52,988 nt of DNA from Kiritimatiellia bacterium. GTDB taxonomy: Bacteria > Verrucomicrobiota > Kiritimatiellia > RFP12 > UBA1067. Positions 41,897 to 52,200 of this stretch are shown here, piece by piece. Each line of letters starts with the position of its first letter. Position 1 is the first letter of the stretch. The position numbers were made by a program, and so were the translations under genes. The DNA is taken from NCBI GenBank assembly GCA_017450695.1, contig JAFSTA010000133.1, positions 1-52,988 on the forward strand, read 5' to 3'. Under the pieces are notes generated by a model, which saw only the letters and a program-made list of their open reading frames with translations, ran no database searches and had not been told where the DNA came from.

Positions 41897-42108
41897 AATG
41901 GTTAAATGATTCAAATGTCGAGCCGCCGAAAAGCGGGGTGGATCAGGCCGATTTCAAGCCTCCGAAGGAGGCGATTTAACCATTTAACCTTTCTTTCGTG
42001 TCTTCCGTGTATTCCGTGGTTTTTCCAACAGAGGAATCTATGCCGAGTCAACTTAGGCGGCGCAGCCGCCACGTATCAGCTTCTCAGCTGGCGCGAAGCA
42101 CCCCGCTT
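41897..42108. repeat. Dispersed repeat with inverted ends and conserved tail, copy B
   Basis: Same element as 36957-37142, including GGTTAAATG...CCATTTAACC ends, the GCCTCC-GAA-GGAGGC hairpin and the tail ending AGCTGGCGCGAAGC. The tail shared with copy A is essentially identical over about 80 bp. Confidence 0.8.
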
Positions 42109-42294
42109 TTTCGTAAAAATGGTCCGTTTTTCGCCAAATTCGGTCGAAAATACATTTTCTGAAAAATATTTTCATTTTTCCGCGTGAGATTTTGATAATT
42201 TTAGGTAGTAGTTGGTGAGGCCTGGGAAGTCCCTGTAGTTGTCACAGGTGTGGACGTAAGGTCGGCTCGGTCGGCGCAAGGTAATTTTTCGTGC

Positions 42295-42323
42295 GTGACA
42301 ACGCGCGGGGGATTTGCTAACTT
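42295..42323 (+). promoter_or_regulatory. Possible promoter of the membrane-protein cassette
   Basis: GTGACA (42295-42300), 17-nt spacer, TAACTT (42318-42323). It would give a leader of about 205 nt before the gene at 42537. Confidence 0.35.
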
Positions 42324-42536
42324 ACGTTCGATCAATTCAAACCAAGCGTCTAACGCTTTGGTTGGTTCAAAGGAAACCTGGAAAGTTTAACCGCGTGAAC
42401 CGCCAAAAGGGAAAAGATGCGTCCGGATAGGGTGCGCTTTCTCTCTGTGATTTCACGCAGGGCTTTCCAGGGCCTCCTTTGAGATCACGGACCGAGGAGT
42501 GTGCCCTTCTCTTTTTTCCGTGTTCGGGTAAAGGGC

Positions 42537-43022
42537 ATGGAAGGATCCGAATCACAAATGACTCTGGAAACGATATGTTCCGGTTTGGCGGGTGCTCTGC
42601 TCGCAATTGTATTGAGCGAGTTGTTCACGTGGTGGCAAAGAAGACGCGAATTTCGTGCTCTGCTCGTTTGTATTCTCGCCGTGTGTGATTATGACCTCTC
42701 GATTGTGGACGAGGTAACTCGTGGTTCGGTAAATCACAACGGTTCATTCAAACGGCTTTCAGTTGAGCATTTTCGTGCGTTACAGATGGAAATCATAAAA
42801 TATTCAAACGATTACCATCTTCAAAGAAATGTATCGCGTCTGTGCATCGATATGGAATTGTTTAACCGTAGAGCCGAGTATATTTTTGACCAGAATACCA
42901 AGAACGGCGTAGCTGGTGGAGCTGAAGGTATGTTGGCGGCCAACGAAGGTATCAAGGATTCTATTGACGTGATGAAGGGGTATTTGTACGAAACCTACGG
43001 ATTGGAGGAACCAGATGAATAA
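42537..43022 (+). CDS. Small hypothetical protein with N-terminal membrane anchor
   Basis: The 161-residue protein has one hydrophobic segment near the N-terminus (LAGALLAIVLSELFTWW) followed by a basic stretch (QRRREFRA) and a soluble helical domain. I recognise no family. Base composition is AT-richer than the surroundings. ATG 42537 is chosen because it directly precedes the membrane segment; the frame extends back to 42501 and ATG 42558 is also possible. It overlaps the next gene by 8 nt, so the two form a translationally coupled pair, probably acquired together. Confidence 0.7.
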   Translation: MEGSESQMTLETICSGLAGALLAIVLSELFTWWQRRREFRALLVCILAVCDYDLSIVDEVTRGSVNHNGSFKRLSVEHFRALQMEIIKYSNDYHLQRNVSRLCIDMELFNRRAEYIFDQNTKNGVAGGAEGMLAANEGIKDSIDVMKGYLYETYGLEEPDE

Positions 43023-43440
43023 TGAAGTTATTCAATTTCTGGAAGAATCGCAACAAAAATCTGGAGAAATGATACAACTACACCATACGTTATATGGAAT
43101 TGTAATTCTTCTTTTATTAGGAGCCGATTTATTGGGGATAGGTTACTTGATGTGTGTGTTTGTGCGGTTTCAGAAGAACGATAACACGGTTTTGTCAATA
43201 TTTCTACCGTTCTTGTTTATTGTAATCTTATTGTTGCTTCTTGCTTGGGGATACAAAACATATATGGAAGAGAGACGGAAACTTTTGAAAATGGCGATAG
43301 AGTGGGAAAAGTTCTGCGTGGAGAAAAGGATGAAATGTGCGGACAATGGGTATGCCTTGCTCAAAACGGTAGTACCTGTGGGATTTTCACCGAGTCCGAC
43401 ACCTGTTGAAGTTTCTGTTAAGGTTGAGGGAATTTGGTGA
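43015..43440 (+). CDS. Small hypothetical protein with two membrane spans
   Basis: The 141-residue protein has two clear hydrophobic segments (YGIVILLLLGADLLGIGYLM and LSIFLPFLFIVILLLLLAWG) and a charged C-terminal part with KLLKMAIEWEKFCVEKRMK. No family is recognised. It is AT-rich and overlaps the preceding gene by 8 nt. The pairing of a one-span and a two-span protein suggests a small membrane complex; anti-phage or toxin-type roles are possible but unsupported. Confidence 0.72.
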   Translation: MNNEVIQFLEESQQKSGEMIQLHHTLYGIVILLLLGADLLGIGYLMCVFVRFQKNDNTVLSIFLPFLFIVILLLLLAWGYKTYMEERRKLLKMAIEWEKFCVEKRMKCADNGYALLKTVVPVGFSPSPTPVEVSVKVEGIW

Positions 43441-43489
43441 GTCGGATTTTGGATAGACGGATTTTGGCTGAACAAAGGAGAGAAACGAA

Positions 43490-44671
43490 ATGAGAACGAG
43501 TGATTGGACGAAGAGGCTGGCGGGGATGGCGGTTGCGGTGCTGGCGGCGGTCTGCGCGTTTGCCGATCCGCAGATCCGCAACGTGACGGCGAGGCAGCGG
43601 TTTCCGTGGAACGGGAAGGTCGATATCTCATATGAGGTGGTCGGGTCAGTTCCGGCGGGGACTCCCTTAAAGGTTGTCGCTATGGACAAGACTGGGGAGA
43701 GAATGTATGAAGCGGTATCGTCCGCGTTGTCTGGAGAACTGGCGACTGATGAAGGTGTGCACAAGGTGGTGTGGGATCTCACCGCGCAGGGAATCAAGTT
43801 CCAGTCGCAGAATGTTGTCTTTCGGGTATATGGCACATTGTTGTATTGTGTGATAGACTTATCTGGCGGAGCATCGGCATCGAATTATCCCGTCACGTAC
43901 TTGGCTTCTCCACCTGGAGGCGGGTTTAACGTGGATGCGTACAAGACGACGAAACTGGTGCTGCGCCGAATCGAAGCAGGAACATTCGTCATGGGTTATG
44001 ACCAAACGGATGAGTCTCGCCGTGTTATGTTGACGAAGCCGTTCTACATCGGACTTTTCGAGGTGACGCAGAAGCAGTACGAGCTGGTGATGGGGAGCAA
44101 TCCATCATCCAACACGGGTGACAAACGCCCTGTGGAGAAGGTTTCGTACAATATGATCCGAGGAACTTCAAATGGCGCGAACTGGCCGTCGTCCTCCGCC
44201 GTCGATACAACGAGTTTCCTCGGCAAATTCCGCGCACGAACGGGACTGGAGTTCGATTTGCCGACGGAGGCACAATGGGAATACGCCTGCAGAGCGGGGA
44301 CAACGAGCGACTACAATAACGGTGGTGGTTCAGAGAGTGATCTTAAACTTGTGGGGCGGTATTTATCCAATCCTTCCGACGGCAAGGGCGGTTATTCGAC
44401 TGCGCACACAACGGTTGGATCCTATCTGCCAAATGCGTGGGGACTCTACGATATGCATGGGAACGTATGGGAGTGGAGCCTGGATAGGTACGGGACGCTG
44501 GCATACGGGACGGATCCGAAAGGTTCTTCCTCGGGAGCGATCCGGGTAAGGCGCGGCGGCAGTTGGGACGCACCTGTATCCTATTGCACTTCCTCTAGTC
44601 GGCTTGATATTAGTCCTTCGACGGAACAGCGGGATATAGGCTTCCGCCTAGCCAGAACCTTGTCCGAATGA
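43490..44671 (+). CDS. Secreted SUMF1/C-type-lectin-like domain protein
   Basis: The 393-residue protein has a signal peptide (KRLAGMAVAVLAAVCAFA), an N-terminal beta domain (about 26-118) of the form DPQIRNVTARQRFPWNGKVD, and one SUMF1 domain (about 120-393) starting YCVIDLSGGAS. Conserved SUMF1 blocks are KPFYIGLFEVTQKQYE, LPTEAQWEYACRAGT, NAWGLYDMHGNVWEW, RRGGSW and GFRLA. The first cysteine of the FGE copper site is replaced (GGSWDAPVSYC), so formylglycine generation is unlikely; a ligand-binding C-lectin role is more plausible. AAAGGAGA lies ahead of ATG 43490. The start context GAGAAACGAA-ATG is shared with the giant gene at 46275. Confidence 0.88.
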   Translation: MRTSDWTKRLAGMAVAVLAAVCAFADPQIRNVTARQRFPWNGKVDISYEVVGSVPAGTPLKVVAMDKTGERMYEAVSSALSGELATDEGVHKVVWDLTAQGIKFQSQNVVFRVYGTLLYCVIDLSGGASASNYPVTYLASPPGGGFNVDAYKTTKLVLRRIEAGTFVMGYDQTDESRRVMLTKPFYIGLFEVTQKQYELVMGSNPSSNTGDKRPVEKVSYNMIRGTSNGANWPSSSAVDTTSFLGKFRARTGLEFDLPTEAQWEYACRAGTTSDYNNGGGSESDLKLVGRYLSNPSDGKGGYSTAHTTVGSYLPNAWGLYDMHGNVWEWSLDRYGTLAYGTDPKGSSSGAIRVRRGGSWDAPVSYCTSSSRLDISPSTEQRDIGFRLARTLSE

Positions 44672-44688
44672 AACGAGGTAGTGCAAAG

Positions 44689-44738
44689 GCGCGCGAAGGG
44701 GCGTGGCGGTAGCCGCCCCGAGCGCGCCCCGCGATGGA
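44689..44738 (+). other. Long GC-rich hairpin after the SUMF1 gene
   Basis: GGCGCGC...GGCGG-TAG-CCGCC...GCGCGCC arms can fold into a long imperfect stem with the inner pairs GGGGCG / CGCCCC. There is no T-tract. It may end or stabilise the SUMF1 transcript. Confidence 0.4.
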
Positions 44739-44750
44739 GGAAACCAGAGA

Positions 44751-44882
44751 ATGAGACGTGAGGGCGATACGAGTATGATGGGAATGGTTCGGCGCGTTGG
44801 GGTCAACGTGCTAGGGGAATGGGAGACGCGCTTCGTCGAGTCCGAAAATGATCAGATTCGGGAGTACTGCCATCAATTGTGA
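44751..44882 (+). CDS. Possible small protein of 43 residues
   Basis: An ATG at 44751, preceded at about 12 nt by GGAGGAAA, opens a 43-codon frame ending in TGA at 44882. The product (MRREGDTSMMGMVRRVG...) is basic at the start and acidic at the end, with no recognised motif. It lies between the SUMF1 gene and the DUF2971-like gene on the same strand. The only support is the ribosome binding site and position, so this is a weak call. Confidence 0.3.
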   Translation: MRREGDTSMMGMVRRVGVNVLGEWETRFVESENDQIREYCHQL

Positions 44883-44929
44883 TGATATGTGTGCGATAAC
44901 GCGGTGAAGGTAAGGATGTGAGGTGAAGT

Positions 44930-45820
44930 ATGAGTGATGGAACTGGATCTTGGCATAGCACGGCAAAGAAGGCTTTTGCGGGAGCGAAGGACTTTAAAGA
45001 TATAGTCGGTGTCATTTGGAGAGAGGGACGGGATTTGTTTGACTATTATCAGCACTATACGACATTGAGTAGTGTTATCACCAAAATTGGAGAGAGACAT
45101 TGGTGGCTCTCCCGAAGTGATAGCGAAAGACTGAATGACGGTCAAGAATCGCAGAAATTTGGAGTTCGAAGATATTATCGTAGGACATACCAGACGAGTT
45201 TTGTATATGGATCATCCGAAAGTGCCGCATTATGGGGAATGTACGCTCCGGGAAATCCTTTTGCCTTAAGGATAACTATTCCCGGTAATGCGATCCGCAA
45301 TTGGGTGGAAGAATTGAAACACAAAAGTATTCATTCCAAAAATAATGTTGATCACCCAATTGATGAAGTAGATTTCAAGGATATCATTTATGCGGCTGTA
45401 GGTTTCACCGACCAGAACAAGACTCGCCTTGATAGAAAACGCCATAATATCCTTCATTGGTCAGGGGAGAGTACTTCCGAGATTCCTGACCTTGAGAAGG
45501 AAATCAAAAATGATGAATGCAGCGGTTGGCTGAAGGATTACGAATGGCGGCATGAGAACGAGTCGCGCCTTTGTGTCCGTATCAAAAAAGCGATCGGTGC
45601 AAAGTCGATGTGGATTCCTATTAGTGCGGAATTATTGGAATCGATGAGTTTCACATTCAGTCCTTGGTTGGACAAGTCATACGAAAGTCAGGTCGAAGAC
45701 ATTATCAGCACAGTCTATAAACGCCTACTTGATAAGAAAGATTTAAACCTTTCGTCTAAGTTTCATCGTAGTGTTTTACAAGGTGCGTTGCGCCTGTCCT
45801 ACGGAGTACATAACGTGTGA
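44930..45820 (+). CDS. DUF2971-like protein
   Basis: The 296-residue protein shows the DUF2971 pattern: LFDYYQHYTTLSSV near the N-terminus, then GERHWWLSRSDSERLNDGQE, a central FVYGSSESAALWGMYAPG and GNPFALRITIP, and a late YEWRHENESRLCVRI. Length is usual for the family. Function is unknown; related proteins occur in accessory and defence-type loci. Base composition is AT-rich, suggesting acquisition. GAGGTGA precedes ATG 44930. It is followed by a gene-free, repeat-bearing gap. Confidence 0.75.
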   Translation: MSDGTGSWHSTAKKAFAGAKDFKDIVGVIWREGRDLFDYYQHYTTLSSVITKIGERHWWLSRSDSERLNDGQESQKFGVRRYYRRTYQTSFVYGSSESAALWGMYAPGNPFALRITIPGNAIRNWVEELKHKSIHSKNNVDHPIDEVDFKDIIYAAVGFTDQNKTRLDRKRHNILHWSGESTSEIPDLEKEIKNDECSGWLKDYEWRHENESRLCVRIKKAIGAKSMWIPISAELLESMSFTFSPWLDKSYESQVEDIISTVYKRLLDKKDLNLSSKFHRSVLQGALRLSYGVHNV

Positions 45821-46274
45821 TTTTGTTTTGGAAGAGAATGATTGGTATGCCGTCTAGTTTTTTCACTATGATCGAGTTTCCGTCGGTTTTGGGAATGATG
45901 ATTAGCCTGTTGTCTTCGTGGAATTCGAAGGCGGCCAACACAGTGAGAAGTAACGGCATAGCGGTGGGTATCGGAAACAGGGCACCATACGGCGGTTGGC
46001 GGGGCGCGTTAGCCAGAAATCGGCGGAGACTTGGATGTGTGAGGAAGGTAGGATGTGGTTATTGGGTGATCAAAGACCATTGTGGAAAATCTCAGCGTCT
46101 CTGCGTGATGGATCGTCAGCTCCGCGCCTCCGCGTCTCCGCGTGAGACAAATTGGCGGCGGTACGGAAGCTGCGGAGTTCCTTCCCAGTGTTCATTTTTC
46201 GGTAAGGACAGTACGGAAATCTCTGTGGACTCTGCGAAATCTCAGCGGCTCTGCGTGATGGAGGGAGAAACGAA
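45821..46274. other. 454-bp gap with 'CGCAGAG' elements
   Basis: No convincing gene. A frame from GTG 45817 runs into dispersed repeats and is rejected. ATCTCAGCGTCTCTGCGTGATGG-like units occur at 46089-46111 and 46238-46261; the second abuts the ribosome binding site of the next gene. Confidence 0.6.
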
Positions 46275-49200
46275 ATGATCAAGAGTAATTGGATGTTGGC
46301 GATTCTTCTGCTATGCGGGATGGCGGTACGGATGACTCTCGGTGAGCTGTGCGGCGATAGTACCCCCGTGGTGATTAATACCCTCGATGATCCGGTGGTT
46401 GCAACGAGTGCGATTACATGGGATGCCTCATGGGTTGGCGGTAATTCGAGCGCAACGGTCGTGATCAAGGACAATGGGACGGAGATCAAACGCGCGGCGG
46501 GGACGGGGGAGCTCGCTTGGACACCCGCAACGGTTGGCCCCCACACACTGACCTACACCACTTTTATCAACAATGTTGCCCAATCAGAGGTTTATACGGT
46601 GACACTTTATTCGGAGTGGAAATATACCGTTTCGAATGGGACGGCAACGATTACCGAAACTACTCATAAAACCGGGAATGTCACGATTCCTGATTCTTTG
46701 AATGGGTATCCAGTGATTGGTATTGGCTCGAATGTGTTTAACGGGTGCAGTTCATTGATGAGTGTAACGATCCCGACGAGCGTGACAAGCGTTGGAAGTA
46801 ATGCGTTCATGGGATGTACTGGACTCACCACGGTCTCCGTGCCGTGGTCGTTGAACACGCCGCTCTCCACATTGTTCCCCGATGCGTATGCCAATTTAAC
46901 GAGCGTGACGATGACGGGGACGACGCCGACAACAATTGTGGCAGATCTGTACAAGGGATGCACGAAACTGAAAAGCGCGACGATTCCATCCACGGTGACG
47001 AGTATCGGCGCGAGTGCGTTTTATGGATGTAGTTCATTGACGAGTGTGACGATTCCGAACAGTGTCACGAGTATCGGTGCCAATGCCTTTTACGGGTGCA
47101 GCGGGTTGACTGGAGGCTTGATCATTCCGGATAGTGTGACGACGATCGGGGATTCGGCGTTCAGCGGATGTGGCGGATTGACGGAAGTGACGATGAAACC
47201 CGGAAACAAGACGCTGCGTCAGCTTTTCCCGAACGCCTACGCGACGCTGACGAAGGTGACATTGAAGGACGGACCGAAGCGGCTGCCGGTCGGGTTCTTT
47301 GACGGGTGTTCCGCGGTGACGCAGGTAACGCTACCCTCGACGCTGACCTCCATCGGGCTTGCCGACCTCCCCCCTCTAGTCCGGGCGAGCCTTTCGTATG
47401 ACGAGGACGGGTTTATCGTCTATCAGGGGTGGGTGCTGGGGCATAACGACTCGTTGGCAGAATGGCTGGTGCTCCCCGAAGTGAAGGGGATCGGCGCCTC
47501 GGCGTTCCGAGAGTTCCACGAGCTGAACGAGGTTTACATTCCCGGCACGGTGAAGTACATCGGCGCGAACGCCTTCGAGCTGTGCGACTACCTGGACAAT
47601 GTGGAGATTCCGGACTCGGTGGAGGAGATCGGCGAGGACGCCTTCCTGCTCTGCTCGTGGGTGGAGAACCTGTCAATCGGGGTGGGTGTGAAACATGTCG
47701 GAGAGCGGGCGTTCAAGGGATGCGCTTCGCTACTGAGCGTGCTTTTCCCCGGTGCTTTGGAGACGGTGGGTGCGGAGGCGTTCAGCAACGACTGGCGGAT
47801 GCTTTCCATCGACCTGCCGGGAAGCGTGACGAACATCGGCGCGAACGCGTTCAAGGACTGTCGTGGGTTGACGGGCGTCTCCGTCCCAGCCGGGGTGGGG
47901 ACGATGCAGTCCCTCTTCCCGAATGCCTACAGCCAGATCGCGACGGTGGCGGTACCGGCTGGGGCGGACACGATTCAAGCGAACATGTTCGCCGGTTGTA
48001 CCGCGCTAGCGGATGTGACGCTGCCGGGCGGGATCGAGTCTATCGGCGCCAACGCCTTCCTGAACTGTTCGTCTCTCCCGGAACTGGTGTTCCCTGCGAG
48101 CTTGACGAGCATCGGCGCGGGCGCGTTCAACGGAACCGCGATTACCAACGCGTATTACCTCTGCATGGCGGCTCCCGCGTGCGCGGCGGATGCCTTCTCC
48201 ACCTCCCCGTCCAACCTGACGCACTACGTCATACGCGGCTCGAAGGGCTGGGACGGGACCCCGACCTCCCGCGTGTTGCCGGAACTCTGGCGGGGGCGCG
48301 CGATCACCTGGTGGACCCCGAACGTGTTCGACGTAACCTTCAACGTGAACGGTGGCGTTTTCCCCGGCGGGGGAACTACGGCAACCGTGAGCGAGACCAC
48401 GGACGCGGGTTACAACCTGCCGCCAGTGAATCCCACGCGTCCGGGATTTGTCTTCGTGGGTTGGTGGACGGAAGCGTCGGGCGGAACGCAGGTATTCTCT
48501 TCGACACGGGTGACGATGACGCGCGAGCACACGCTCTACGCCCATTGGCAGGCGAAAGAGGGTACATTCGCCGTCACCTTCAACGCGACCGGCGGAACGG
48601 TTGATCCGGCGACCAGGCTGGTTTCCAACGGCATGGAGGTCGGCGAGCTGCCGACACCGACACGGGAGAACTATTCGTTCGACGGATGGTACACGGCGAT
48701 GAGCGGCGGTACGCTGGTGACGGCGACAACGACAGTCGATGCGGATGTGACCTATTACGCGCGGTGGACGGTGATCCAGTACACGGTGACATTCAACGCC
48801 AACGGCGGGAGCGTCAGCCCGACGACGCGGACGGTTGACAGCGGGACGGCGGTCGGGACGTTGCCGACGCCGACGCGGACGAACTACACCTTCGCCGGGT
48901 GGTACACGGCGGCGAGCGGCGGGACGCTGGTGACGGCGACAACGACAGTCGATGCGGATGTGACCTATTACGCGCGGTGGACGGCGATCCAGTACACGGT
49001 GACATTCAACGCCAACGGCGGGAGCGTCAGCCCGACAACGCGGACGGTGAACAGCGGGGCTGCGGTCGGGACGTTGCCGACACCGACGCGGACGAACTAC
49101 ACCTTCCGCGGATGGTTCACGGCGGCGAGCGGCGGGACACAGGTGACTGCTTCGACGGTGGTGAGCGCGAACGTGACATACTACGCACGGTGGACGCCGC

Positions 49201-52200
49201 AAAACCTCTACTGCGTGATCGACCTGTCCGGCGGTTCGTCGGCGACCAACTATCCGGTGACGTACCTAGACGCGGAGCCGAGCGGCGGGTTCAATACGGA
49301 CGAGTACAAGACGACAAAGCTGGTGCTTCGCCAAATTGAGGCGGGGACATTCATCATGGGTAATGACCAGACGAACGAGTCCCACCGTGTGACGCTGACG
49401 AGGCCGTTCTACATCGGCGTCTTCGAGGTGACGCAGAGGCAGTACGAGCTGGTGACGGGGAGCAACCCGTCTCAATACACGGGGAATATGCGTCCGGTGG
49501 AAAAAGTGACGTACAACGCAATCCGCGGTTCCTCGGAGGGCGCGAAATGGCCGAACTCTTCGCTTGTCGATTCGGGCAGCTTCATGGGCATGATCCGTCT
49601 TCGGACCGGGCTTGCGTTCGACCTGCCGACCGATGCGCAGTGGGAGTACGCCTGCCGCGCGGGGACGACAAACGACTACAACAACGGCGGGAGTACGGAG
49701 GACGACCTGAAGCTGTTGGGGCGGTACAAAGGGAATACATCTGACGGTAATGGCGGATACTCCGCCAACCATACCAAGGCGGGTTCATACCAGCCGAACG
49801 CCTGGGGCTTGTACGATATGCACGGGAACGTGTGGGAGATATGCCTGGACTGGTATGGAACATCGCCATACGGGACGGACCCGAAGGGCCCGTCTTCGGG
49901 ATCGGCGCGGATGTCTCGCGGCGGAGGGTGGACCGCTTCTGCGGACAGATGCACCTCGTCCACCCAGGCTTACCTCGAATCGTCTGACAACCGGACCGGT
50001 TTCCGCCTGTGCAGAACCGTTTACCCGGAGGAGACCGCGTGTGTCGTGACGTTCGACGCGAACGGCGGGAACGTCGCCGAGGCGACGAGGTCGGTGAACG
50101 TCGGCGCGGCGGTCGGCGAGCTGCCGACGCCGACGCGGGCGGGTTATTCCTTCGACGGCTGGTTCACGGCGGCGGTCGGCGGGACGCGAGTTGACGCTTC
50201 GCTGAACATCACGGACGACGTGACGCTCTACGCATGGTGGATTGCGGACTCCGCGACCCGCTACTGCGTGATCGACCTCTCCGGCGGGTCGGCGGCTACG
50301 AACTATCCGGTCACGTATCTGGCGGAACCGCCGACGGGCGGGTTCAACACGGACGAGTACAAAACGACGAAGCTTGTACTTCGCCAGATTGATCCGGGAA
50401 CCTATCAGATGCAGAATGTCGGTACGGTGACGCTGACGAAACCGTTCTACATCGGGCTTTTCGAGGTGACGCAGAAGCAGTACCAGCTGGTGACGGGAAG
50501 CAATCCGTCGAATTTCTCGGGTGAAAAGTTCCCCGTGGAAAAAGTGTCTTACAAAGCAATCCGCGGTTCTTCGAACGGCGCGATGTGGCCGACTTCGTCG
50601 GCTGTCGATGAGGACAGCTTCATGGGGAAGCTGCGTGTGAGGACGGGGTTGGCGTTCGACCTGCCGACGGAGGCGCAGTGGGAATACGCCTGCCGCGCGG
50701 GGACGACAACGACATACGGCTACGGGAACAGTGTTGACGGGTCTTACATGTGGTACAAATCAAATTCTTCTTCCACATCGCATAATGTCGGGTCGAGGAC
50801 GCCGAACGAGTGGGGGCTGTACGATATGCACGGAAATGTGGATGAGTGGTGTCTAGACAGGTATGGTACGCTGGAGTATGGGACAGACCCCAAGGGCTCT
50901 TCCTCGGAGTTGACCCGGGTGAAGCGCGGCGGTGGCTGGTACAACTATGCAAGCAATTGTACCTCCTCCTACAGGTACGGCATCGACCCTTCGAATGAGA
51001 ACAGTAACTACGGCTTCCGTCTCTGTCGGACATTGGGTACACAAGTCCTTTTCCACACGGTAACATTCAACGCGAACGGGGGGAGTGTCAGCCCCGCGAC
51101 CCGCAAGGTGGAGAATGGTTCGATGATTGGAACGCTACCGGTGCCGACGCGTGACGGCTACACCTTCGATGGCTGGTTTACGGCGGCAACTGGTGGGACG
51201 CAGGTGACGGCGACAACGGTGGTGAACGCGAACGCGACATACTACGCGCACTGGGCGAGAATGGTAACGTTCGACGCGAACGGTGGCGAGGTCACACCCG
51301 CGACGAAACTTATGAACGACGGCGTGGCTGTCGGCGAGTTGCCGATACCGACCCGCGACAACTACATCTTTATCGGCTGGTTTACGGCGGCGACTGGGGG
51401 GACGCAGGTGACGGCGACAACGGTTGTGACCGGCGCGGTGACGTACTACGCACACTGGAAGATAGTGAGAGAGGAGGACGGCGGGACTGTCGAGTATTTC
51501 GAGGCGACCGTCGGCGGTTACACCTGGACCTACACGGTGGGACATGACGGCGGGGCGACGCTCGCCAGCATCCGCGTCGTTACCAACGATACCGGTTCCG
51601 TTTCCGACTGGGGAAGTGACACAAGCGACGACGGGACTACGGGCGGCGACACCGGAGTTGACTGCGGCTGGGAATACTACCAGATCTGCGTCTCGCCTGA
51701 ACCGGACGGCGCGATGGCAATCCCGGCGTCTTTGGACGGGCATCCCGTGACGGGGATCGGAGACCACGCGTTCGACGGTTGCGGCGGACTGACGGGGGTG
51801 ACAATCCCGGAAAGCGTGAAGGAAATCGGCCGTTACGCATTCTACGACTGCTCGGAGCTAGCGGGTATCGAGCTTCCATCTGGGCTGGAGTCGATCGGCG
51901 AGGGCGCGTTCGAGGGCTGCGCGAGCCTAAGTTCCGTTGATTTTCCGCAAGGACTGGTCTGGATAGACTCGCTTACGTTTAGTGGCTGTTCCTCGCTAGA
52001 ACAGGTTACGCTACCGACCAGTCTGAAGGTGATTGACTACGGCGCGTTCGAGGGTTGCGTGAGCTTGGGTTCAGTTGATTTTCCAGAGGGACTGGTCCGG
52101 ATAGACTCGGATGCGTTCAACGGTTGTTCCTCGCTGGAGCAGATCGCGCTGCCGTCCAGTCTGCGTGTGATTGGACATGGGGTATTCAGTGAGTGTTCCT

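Larger units (their letters stand above)
41687..42536. other. 850-bp intergenic region with hairpins and dispersed repeats
   Basis: Contains two strong hairpins after the ATPase stop (41709-41753), repeat copy B (41897-42108), an AT-rich stretch, and a possible promoter (42295-42323). No gene is seen. Confidence 0.65.

Noticed and set aside
45817-46278. 153-codon frame overlapping the DUF2971-like stop by 4 nt
   Set aside because: The overlap is suggestive, but no ribosome binding site is clear and its second half is dispersed repeat sequence.
48006-49202. 398-codon minus-strand frame
   Set aside because: Antisense to the giant surface gene; arginine-rich composition typical of a shadow frame.
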